Source: Abyssalbus ytuae (GTDB lineage: Bacteria > Bacteroidota > Bacteroidia > Flavobacteriales > Flavobacteriaceae). From it: DNA of 64,000 nucleotides. The position numbers and the translations under genes are program-made. Every line of letters starts with the position of its first letter. Within the stretch, counting starts at the first letter, position 1. The notes under the pieces are model-generated. The model ran no database searches. It worked only from the letters and a program-made list of their open reading frames with translations, and had not been told where the DNA came from. Shown one piece after another: positions 53,799 to 62,800 of the stretch. The stretch is from positions 2,852,001 to 2,916,000 of the forward strand of contig NZ_CP094358.1 of NCBI RefSeq assembly GCF_022807975.1, read 5' to 3'.

Positions 53799-55604
53799 AT
53801 GTCTTCTATAAAAAATATTGCAATTATTGCCCACGTAGACCATGGTAAAACTACCCTGGTAGACAAAATTCTACATCATTGTGAGTTATTTAGGGACAAT
53901 CAGGAAACAGGTGAGTTAATACTGGATAATAACGACCTGGAAAGAGAGAGGGGAATTACCATTCTGTCCAAGAATGTATCGGTAAATTATAAAGGAACTA
54001 AAATTAATATAATTGACACTCCCGGCCACGCCGATTTTGGCGGGGAAGTTGAAAGGGTGTTAAATATGGCTGACGGGGTGCTGCTGCTGGTAGATGCCTT
54101 TGAAGGCCCAATGCCGCAAACCCGTTTTGTGCTTCAAAAAGCCATTCAGATGAAATTGAAGCCCATAGTGGTAATAAACAAGGTAGATAAGGAAAATTGT
54201 ACGCCCGAGGAAGTATACGAAGCAGTTTTTGATTTGATGTTTGAACTGGGTGCTGAAGAGTGGCAGTTGGATTTTCCGGTAGTGTATGGTTCGGCCAAGC
54301 AAAACTGGATGTCAGACGACTGGCAAAACAAAACCGAAAATATAGAGCCGTTGCTCGATATGGTTGTAGAACATATACCCTCTCCTAAAATAGAAGAAGG
54401 AACTACCCAGATGCTTATTACTTCGCTGGATTATTCATCCTTTACAGGACGGATTGCCATTGGCCGTTTGCAAAGAGGGGTTTTAAAAACCGGCATGAAT
54501 GTTTCCCTTGTAAAACGAGATGGCAGCATTATGAAGTCAAAAATAAAAGAACTCAATCTTTTTGACGGTTTGGGAAGAAAGAAGGTAGATGAAGTACACG
54601 CCGGCGATATTTGTGCAATTGGCGGACTGGAAGGCTTTGATATTGGTGATACCATTGCCGATTATGAAAACCCCGAAGCTCTGCCAACCATAGCTATTGA
54701 CGAGCCCACTATGAGTATGCTGTTTACCATTAACGATTCTCCTTTTTTTGGAAAAGATGGTAAATACGTAACCTCAAGGCATGTAAAGGAACGTCTTGAA
54801 AAAGAACTGGAAAGAAACCTGGCCCTTCGCGTAGAACCTACAGATAGTGCCGATAAATTTATGGTATTTGGCCGCGGGGTATTGCACCTTTCGGTTTTAA
54901 TAGAAACCATGCGCAGGGAAGGGTACGAGCTTCAAATAGGGCAACCCCAGGTAATTATTAAGGAAATAGATGGGGTTAAATGCGAACCGGTGGAAGAATT
55001 AACCATTGACCTTCCTGAAGATGTTTCCGGAAAAGCTGTGGAAATGGTTACCGTTAGAAAAGGCGAAATGTTAAGTATGGAACCTAAGGGAGAAAGAATG
55101 ATTATCAAATTCAATATTCCTTCCAGAGGAATTATAGGGTTGAGAAATCAGCTTTTAACAGCCACTGCGGGAGAAGCCATTATGAATCACCGTTTTCTTG
55201 AATTCCAGCCTTATAAAGGAGAAATTGCAGGAAGAATTAACGGCTCATTAATTTCTATGGAAAAAGGTACGGCTATCCCTTATTCATTAGATAAACTTCA
55301 GGACAGAGGAAAGTTTTTTATATACCCGGGAGAAGAAATTTATACAGGCCAGGTAATAGGAGAAAACTCCAGAAGTGATGATATGGTGGTAAATGTCACG
55401 AAAACAAAAAAGTTGACCAATATCCGTTCAGCCGGAGCCGATGATAAAGTAAAACTCGCTCCGCCCATTAAGTTTTCCCTGGAAGAAGCATTGGAATACA
55501 TCCAGAAAGACGAATATGTGGAAGTAACCCCTAAAACCATGCGTTTAAGAAAAATTTATTTAGATGAAAACGAGCGCAAGCGTATGGAAAAACAATTAGG
55601 ATAA
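53799..55604 (+). CDS. typA: translational GTPase TypA/BipA
   Basis: This 601-residue ribosome-binding GTPase acts in late 50S assembly and stress adaptation. The G motifs are [10 protein letters not shown] (G1), RERGITI (G2), [16 protein letters not shown] (G3), NKVDKE (G4) and GSA (G5). Domains II, III and V follow, and the C-terminal domain with [18 protein letters not shown] and [15 protein letters not shown] is typical of TypA. Length is standard. A terminator-like hairpin is found only about 580 bp later (56182). Confidence 0.96.
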   Translation: MSSIKNIAIIAHVDHGKTTLVDKILHHCELFRDNQETGELILDNNDLERERGITILSKNVSVNYKGTKINIIDTPGHADFGGEVERVLNMADGVLLLVDAFEGPMPQTRFVLQKAIQMKLKPIVVINKVDKENCTPEEVYEAVFDLMFELGAEEWQLDFPVVYGSAKQNWMSDDWQNKTENIEPLLDMVVEHIPSPKIEEGTTQMLITSLDYSSFTGRIAIGRLQRGVLKTGMNVSLVKRDGSIMKSKIKELNLFDGLGRKKVDEVHAGDICAIGGLEGFDIGDTIADYENPEALPTIAIDEPTMSMLFTINDSPFFGKDGKYVTSRHVKERLEKELERNLALRVEPTDSADKFMVFGRGVLHLSVLIETMRREGYELQIGQPQVIIKEIDGVKCEPVEELTIDLPEDVSGKAVEMVTVRKGEMLSMEPKGERMIIKFNIPSRGIIGLRNQLLTATAGEAIMNHRFLEFQPYKGEIAGRINGSLISMEKGTAIPYSLDKLQDRGKFFIYPGEEIYTGQVIGENSRSDDMVVNVTKTKKLTNIRSAGADDKVKLAPPIKFSLEEALEYIQKDEYVEVTPKTMRLRKIYLDENERKRMEKQLG

Positions 55605-55886
55605 ATAATAACTTTTGACCTGTCCTAAAATACCTATACAGGCCTTTACAGGGTAACAGTTTGATTTGGGATTTTTCGTCCTTCCGGCTTTGCAAATTAT
55701 TTCACCCCCTCCCTGCGCCATGCGCGGTACTCCCCTTGAAAGGTGGAGAGCGGTTATATTTGGTAGGCAGTGTTCAATATAATGATGAATACAGAATTTT
55801 TTCGTCACCGGACATAGTCGGAAACCGCAGGTTTGGCGTAGCCATCAAATTGTAGATTTACAGGTTACGATTTTCGATTCGTACCT

Positions 55887-55933
55887 CGTACTTCTTTAGG
55901 CTTCCCAGTCGGCTTGTAAACATAGGATGGTAT
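55887..55933 (+). repeat. diverged direct repeat, copy A
   Basis: This copy begins CGTACTTCTTTAGGCTTCCC and ends AGGATGGTAT; the other copy is at 56662-56709. The two match at most positions over about 47 bp, with scattered substitutions, so it is an old duplication or a family of dispersed repeats. Confidence 0.6.
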
Positions 55934-55999
55934 TATTTCCCCAAAAAGTCAGAGGCTTCCGGGAGCTAAGGTTCGATAAGCATAACCATCAAGGTGTCT

Positions 56000-56160
56000 G
56001 ACAGCATAGTATGAAAGTGTTTCATAGCATAGTATGAAAGTGTTTCATAGCATAGTATGAAGGTGTTTCATAGCATAGTATGAAGATGTTTCATAGCATA
56101 GTATGAAGATGTTTCATAGCATAGTATGAAGATGTTTCATAGCATAGTATGAAGATGTTT
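56000..56160 (+). repeat. 23-bp tandem repeat, seven copies
   Basis: The unit is CATAGCATAGTATGAAGATG plus TTT. The first copy has a changed start, copies 1-2 read AAGTG, copy 3 GGTG, and copies 4-7 are identical, followed by a partial copy to 56169. The unit length is not a multiple of three and the stretch has stops, so it is not coding. The identical copies at the right end suggest recent expansion. Confidence 0.9.
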
Positions 56161-56181
56161 CATAGCATAATCAGAATATTT

Positions 56182-56211
56182 ACCACGGGAATTGATACCC
56201 GTGGTTTTTTA
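56182..56211 (+). terminator. rho-independent terminator
   Basis: ACCACGGG (56182-56189) pairs with CCCGTGGT (56198-56205) around an 8-nt loop, followed by a run of six T (56205-56210, sharing the last stem base). It lies after the tandem repeat and may end the typA transcript or isolate the giant gene. Confidence 0.75.
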
Positions 56212-56661
56212 TTGTTTAAAGTGGGGGCAGGCAGGTTTGGGGAATATGGCCCCTGCTGCGCAATATCAATCATGAGTTGATTATTATCGGTTACCCTCTA
56301 ACCAATTTATACTTTTTTCCTGGATAGGGATTTGTTTTTATTCTTTCCCAAAGTCGGGAGACTTCGGGGAGCCTTTTCTATTATTCCTTCGCAAGAAAGA
56401 ATCCATTCGTGTTCCTCGAATTTTCAATTTTATGCGGTAGCGGGGTGCAGCACCGTTTTGTGGGTGTGATAGAATTGCTATGCATGTTGAATGTTCATAA
56501 TCAAATAGTTACGTTTTTATCTTTCATGTCATAGCCTTAAAAGCAAAGAAAAAAAGGCGCTAACAACCCCTAAGTCCACTTCTGTATGAAATCGAAGATC
56601 CGACGATTGAATTTTACCACACAAAAGGATTGGCTTTGTCGAAACTTCGTACTTTTCACTT

Positions 56662-56709
56662 CGTACTTCTTTAGGTTTCCCAATCGCCTTGCAAATATTA
56701 GGATGGTAT
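56662..56709 (+). repeat. diverged direct repeat, copy B
   Basis: This copy begins CGTACTTCTTTAGGTTTCCC and ends AGGATGGTAT. See copy A at 55887-55933. Just before it, CTTCGTACTT occurs twice in a row-like arrangement (56645-56670). Confidence 0.6.
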
Positions 56710-56869
56710 AACCCGGGAAAAGACATACTATTTGGTATAAAATCCGGCCCCATAAAGAAAATCTATAGTAATTCAAAGCTCTGTATGTAGTGTATATAAG
56801 AATATTTTTTTGTATCATTGAACCCGTTTAAACTTTCCCCCCAAATCATAACCTTTTAAAAAAAACACC

Positions 56870-59800
56870 ATGGCAAACGACTTGGAAAAACCCAAAGCCC
56901 CCAACAACAACCCGGATCTGCAAACACCAAGGGCTGCTTATAGCACCCCCCCCGGTACAACTAATAACCCGCAAGGCCAAAAGCCGCTACCAGCGCAGAG
57001 GCAAGAGACGGGGCTTTTGGAAAAAGAAATAACCGACAGCCAGGAGCTCGCCCGGCAGTTGTGCTCCAATAAGCCCGAAGAGCAGCAAAGCGCCCTGGCC
57101 TTTTTAGCAGCAAACCAATATAAGGGCACCTACCAGGAAACCCTCATATCTTTGGCAGAAGCCATATATAACAAACAAGGCCCGGAAGGGGCACAAACCC
57201 TGTTAAGGGCGCTCCACACCGATACGGAAATTATGGGCCTGCAGCACAACCTCTTACAGCTCCGCTGCCTGAATAAATGGCTACAAATGGGGATGGAAGA
57301 CAAAGACTTAAAGATACTGGAAAAGGAGTTTCGCCTCCTAAAAACCTTTAATACCTGGCTAAAGCAAGGGTGGAAACAGCGTAATAAAGGGGATATGACG
57401 CTTCACCATATACTTTTAAGGGCATTTCCTCAGCTAGGGAGCGTACTGGGAAAGAGCCAGGCAATAGCTCTTTATAACAAAGCCCTGAAGGATACGGATT
57501 GGCGTATCCGCCACGCCGCGGCAGAGGCCCTGGGAGCCTTAGCCCAAGATGCCCCTGAGAAAGCATCAGAGATTATCCCCGGCCTTCAAAAATCCCTGGA
57601 GGATACAGATTATGATGTCCGCAAAGTTGCGGCAGAGGCCCTGGGAGCCCTAGTCCAAGCCGCTCCTGATGAGCCATTGCTTATCCCCAGCTTTGAAAAA
57701 GCCCTGGAGAATCCAAGTGTTTATGTCCGCCAAGCCGCGATAGAGGCCCTGGGAGACCTAGCCCAAGCCGTCCCTGAGAAAGCATCAGAGATTATCCCCG
57801 GCCTTCAAAAAGCCCTGGAGGATACGGATAGCTGGAGTGTCCGCAAAGCCGCGGCAGAGGCTCTGGGAGACCTGGCCCAAGCCGCTCCTGATGAGCCATT
57901 ACTTATCCCCAGCCTGGTAAAAGCCCTGGAGAATCCAAGTGTTTATGTCCGCCAAGCCGCGATAGAGGCCCTGGGAGACCTAGCCCAAGCCGTCCCTGAG
58001 AAAGCATCAGAGATTATCCCCGGCCTTCAAAAAGCCCTGGAGGATACGGATAGTTGGAGAGTCCGCAAAGTTGCGGCAGAGGCCCTGGGAGCCCTAGTCC
58101 AAGCCGCTCCTGATGAGCCATTACTTATCCCCAGCCTGGTAAAAGCCCTGGAGGATACGGATTATGATGTCCGCAAAGTTGCGGCAGAGGCCCTGGGAGC
58201 TTTAGCCCAAGCCGCCCCTGAGAAAGCATCAGAGATTATCCCCGGCCTTCAAAAAGCCTTGGAGAATCCAAGTGTTTATGTCCGCCATGCCGCGGCAAAG
58301 GCCTTGGGAGACCTAGCCCAAGCCATCCCTGAGAAAGCTAAGGAAATTCTTCCCAGCCTGGTAAAAGCCCTGGAGGATACGGATAGTTGGAGAGTCCGCC
58401 AAGCCGCGATAGAGGCCCTGGGAGCCATAGCCCAAGACGTCCATGATAAAGCTAAGGAAATGATTCCCAGCCTGCTAAAAGCCCTAAAGGATACGGATTG
58501 GTTTGTCCGTCAAGCCGCGGTAAAGGCCCTGGGAGCCCTAGTCCAAGCCGCTCCTGATGAGCCATTGCTTATCCCCAGCTTTGAAAAAGCCCTGGAGAAT
58601 CCAAGTGTTTATGTCCGCCACGCCGCGGCAAAGGCTCTGGGAGACCTAGCCCAAGCCGTCCCTGAGAAAGCATCAGAGATTATCCCCGGCCTTCAAAAAT
58701 CCCTGGAGGATACGGATTATGATGTCCGCAAACTTGCGGCAGAGGCCCTGGGAGCGGTAGCCCAAGCCGCTCCTGATGAGCCATTACTTATCCCCAGCCT
58801 GGTAAAAGCCCTGGAGAATCCAAGTGTTTATGTCCGCTACGCCGCGGCAAAGGCTCTGGGAGACCTAGCCCAAGCCGTCCCTGAGAAAGCATCAGAGATT
58901 ATCCCCGGCCTTCAAAAAGCCCTGGAGGATACGGATTATGATGTCCGCGAAGCTGTGGTAGAAGCTCTGAGAACCCTGGCCCAAGCCGTCCCTGAGAAAG
59001 CATCAGAGATTATCCCCGGTCTTCAAAAAGCCCTGGAGGATACGGATAGTGATGTCGACGAAGCTTCGGTAGAAGCTCTGGGAGCCCTGGCCCAAGCCGT
59101 CCCTGAGAAAGCATCAGAGATTATCCCCGGTCTTCAAAAAGCCCTGGAGGATACGGATAGTGATGTCGACGAAGCTTCGGTAGAAGCTCTGGGAGCCCAA
59201 GCCCAAGCTGCCCTTGATATGCCATTGCTTATCCCCAGCTTTGAAAAAGCCCTGGAGAATCCAAGTGTTTATTTCCGTCAAGCTGTGGTAGAGGCCCTGC
59301 AAGAGGTGATAAAAGCGTCCCCTTATGAGGTATCAGAAATTATCCCCAGCCTTCAAAAAGCCTTGGGGGATACGGATCGTTGGATTCGCAAAGCTGCGGT
59401 AGAGGCCCTGGGAGACCTAGCCCAAGCCGCCCCTGAGAAAGCTAAGGAAATTCTTCCCAGCCTTGAAAAAGCTCTGAGGGATGAAGATGAGGATGTCCGC
59501 CAAACTGCTGTAGTGGCCCTGCAAAAGGTGATAAAAGCGTCCCCTTATGAGGTATCAGAAATTATCCCCAGCCTTCAAAAAGCTCTGAGGGATGAAGATA
59601 AGGGTGTCCGCCAAACTGCGGTAGAGGCCCTGGGAGACCTAGCCCAAGCCGCCCCTGAGAAAGCTAAGGAAATTCTTCCCAGCCTGGTAAAAGCCCTGGA
59701 GAATCCAAGTGTTTATGTCCGCCAAACTGCTGTAGTGGCCCTGGGAGCAATAGCCCAGGATGCCCCTGATAAGATGCCAGAAATTATCCCCGTCCTTCGA

Positions 59801-62800
59801 AAAGCCCTGAAGGATAAGGACAGTTGGCATGTCCGAAAAGCCGCAGCACAAGCCCTGGGAGCAATAGCCCAGGATGCCCCTGATAAGATGCCAGAAATTA
59901 TCCCCGTCCTTCGAAAAGCCCTGAAGGATAAGGACAGTTGGCATGTCCGAAAAGCCGCAGCAGAAGCCCTGGGAGCAATAGCCCAGGATGCCCCTGATAA
60001 GGTATTAGAAATTATTCCCGTCCTTCTAAAAGCCCTTAAGGATAAGGGTGAAGATGTTCGCGAAGCCGCGGCAGAAGCCCTAGGAGAGGTCGCCAAATTT
60101 ACCCCTGATAAGATGCCAGAAATTATCCCCGGCCTTCGAAAAGCTCTGAGGGATGAAGATGAGGATGTCCGCCAAGCCGCGGAGCAGGTCTTGGGAGCCT
60201 ATCCTACCAAGACCTTGATAGAAACCTACCTGGCAAGCGCTGCATTCAAGAAACTGGGGCCAATTATTAAGGAAAGGCTCTACCGGGAGGCGCTGGTCAC
60301 CGGGCCCCTAAAAAACGGTCAATATACTCTTACCCTTTACCCTGGTACTGGGCAGCCTGAGGCGTGGCAGGTCCCCAAAAACCCACGGATCAAAGCCCTT
60401 AAAAACCTGGGCCATACCCCTGCTTCGCGGATACAAACTAAAAAAGATATTCAGAACCGCGTTAAAAACTTCGGAAAAGCAATACGCCAACGGTTTGGAA
60501 AACAAACCGGCAAAGCCCAGGGGGGCACCTCCCGGGAACCCGGTTTATCCCTACTTACTTTTGCAGCCCCGGGGCCAACAGGGCCAACCACAACAATGCC
60601 CCCTAAGGTTGAAGCGACCCTACTGGAAAAGATGATAGCAGAACTCAACGGAGAAAAAGCGTACGGGCTTATAAAAAACCGCAGCATCGACCTGAGCAGG
60701 CAGTTTATTACCAATACAGCAACCTTGGCACAAGCCCTTAAAAAAACCACAGTACCGATACACCTGCTCAACCTTAAGGACAATACTATTAGCGACAAAG
60801 GCGCGGAGCACCTTATTAACCTGCTAAAGGCTAAAACGGGTATTATTGGCTTAGACTTGCGGGGCAACGCTATTAAAAAGGAGCTTTTTAAAGAGATAAA
60901 CCAGTGCCTGGCTAACAATCGTAAACTTCTGCTAGAACGTATCCGTAAAAACAAACTTAAGCCAGGAGACACTACTACAGAAGGCATACTAGACCTAAGC
61001 CACTATAACCTCACCCCCAAAGCCATAAAACAGCTAAGCACGGCCCTTGCCACCAATACCACCCTTACCACGGTAGACCTGCGCGGCAACCAGATCGATA
61101 ACGAAGGGGCCCATTACCTCCGTAAGCTATTTAAGCAAAACACCACCCTGACAAACCTCTACTTTGATAAGGAGGCTGTATTTATTAAAACCACTATTAA
61201 AGATATTAATAACTATTTGGCACGTAACCGCAGGCTTTTTGCCCTGGAGTGCATCCGTACAAACCCCCATGCGGATACCGTCCTTATTAAAGAAGGCATA
61301 CTGGACCTGAGTGGCCCCCTAAGCCTCCTGGAAGCAGGGAAAGGCCCCAACACCCCCCTGACCTTCCCGGAAGTAGAGCAATTAACCCAAGCCCTTACCC
61401 AAAAAGCTACCCTCACCTTCCCGGAAGTAGAAAAAGTAGGCCAGGTCCTCCAGGTCAACATCCCCACCCTTACAGGCCTAAACCTCTCCCATGCCAACAT
61501 CAAAGATCGTGGGGCAACGGAATTAGCCAAAGGCTTAGGTGAAAATACCACCCTTAGTATGCTAGAGCTACAGTATAACGACATAGGGGCAGGGGGAATG
61601 GCAGCCCTGGCCCCCGCCTTACACAACAAGACGTCCATAACATACCTCAACCTCCAGGGCAATACAATCCGTACTAAAGGCATACAAGCCTTGGCAAACG
61701 AATTTTTACAAAACAATACCACCCTCCGGGTATTAAACCTTAGTAATAATGAGGCTGGGGATGAAGGGATAGGGGCTTTAAGCAAGGTCCTGACCCCCGG
61801 CAAAACAGGCCTAAAGGAGTTAGCCTTACAATCCAACAACATCTGCCAAGCCGGGGCAGGGCACCTAAACGTTATTTTAAGCAACAACAACACCCTTGAA
61901 AAACTCGACCTTCGCGGCAACAAGCTTAGCAATGGGGGTGTAACCGCCCTGGTTAAGGGTTTAGGCCAAAACAAAACCCTTAGGTTTCTGGATCTCAGCC
62001 ACAACCGCATTAGTAATGATGGGGCCAAGGCCTTGGTTGCAGCCCTTAAAGAAAACAAAACCCTCACGGAAATCAACCTCCTGGGCAATCCTATTGAGAA
62101 AGACACCCTAAAAAACCTGGAATACTATCTGGACCGGAACCACAGGCTGGAACTCCTACACTTGTTAAAGCACAACCAACCTAACGCCTTTGTAAGTAAA
62201 GACGGCGTATTGGACTTTAATGATATAAAATTCGGTGATAGTGACGATAGTGACCATTACATCGAAAAATTATGTAAAGCACTACAAACCAATACCACCG
62301 TAAAAACCCTAAAACTTAGGAACACAGGAGCCGGCATCCCGGAAATGACTGCCCTGGCAACCCTGTTAAAAGAAAACCCCACGATAAAAAAACTCGATCT
62401 CTCCTATAATAGCATCACCGACGAAGCCTTACATAGCTTATCCGAAGTATTAGAAAATAGTGCCCTGGAAGTGTTAAACCTGGAAGGGAACCGGATTGGG
62501 GCTGAGGGTGCCAGATTGCTGCAAAACAGCCTAATATCTAACGCAACATTGAGGGAACTCAACCTAAAGGGCAACAACCTGGGCAACAGTGGTGCCGAAC
62601 GCATAGCCGTAGCCCTGCAATTACAAGTCGAAAGGGGTGAACCTGTCCTGGAAGCCCTCAACCTGGAAGACAATTCCATAACACAACTAAAATTTCAAAA
62701 AGGGGCTATCCAAGATCAAGCAGGAGAATCCCTCAATAGGGCCATTGGCAGGAATACAGCCCTCAAAAGCATCAGGCTGCAAGACAACAATATCAGCCTG

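Larger units (their letters stand above)
55605..56869. other. gene-poor stretch before the giant gene
   Basis: No coding region is convincing in these 1265 bp: the open frames are short, lack start context and have mixed composition. It holds the 23-bp tandem repeats (56000-56160), a terminator hairpin (56182-56211) and two diverged copies of an about 47-bp element (55887-55933 and 56662-56709). Local G+C is uneven, with richer patches near 55690-55750 and 56220-56260, pointing to recombined or decayed material. The last 100 bp should carry the promoter of the HEAT-LRR gene. Confidence 0.5.

Noticed and set aside
55661-55855. 64-codon plus-strand frame after typA
   Set aside because: Composition is irregular, there is no ribosome-binding context, and it lies in a stretch of decayed or repetitive sequence.
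56000-56160. CRISPR array
   Set aside because: Copies are directly adjacent with no spacers and no cas genes are nearby; it is a tandem repeat.
57424-57465. Walker A-like LGSVLGKSQ in the giant protein before the HEAT array
   Set aside because: The Gly spacing is wrong for GxxxxGK(S/T) and no Walker B or NACHT pattern follows.
59713-60096. Minus-strand open frames within the HEAT array, some over 100 codons
   Set aside because: They mirror the repeated plus-strand units, repeat the same low-complexity pattern and have no start context; the plus frame is continuous and has clear HEAT character.
61213-62106. 297-codon minus-strand open frame opposite the LRR region
   Set aside because: It is a by-product of the high G+C and Leu-rich plus strand; the composition is Arg/Leu/Ser-rich without any domain.
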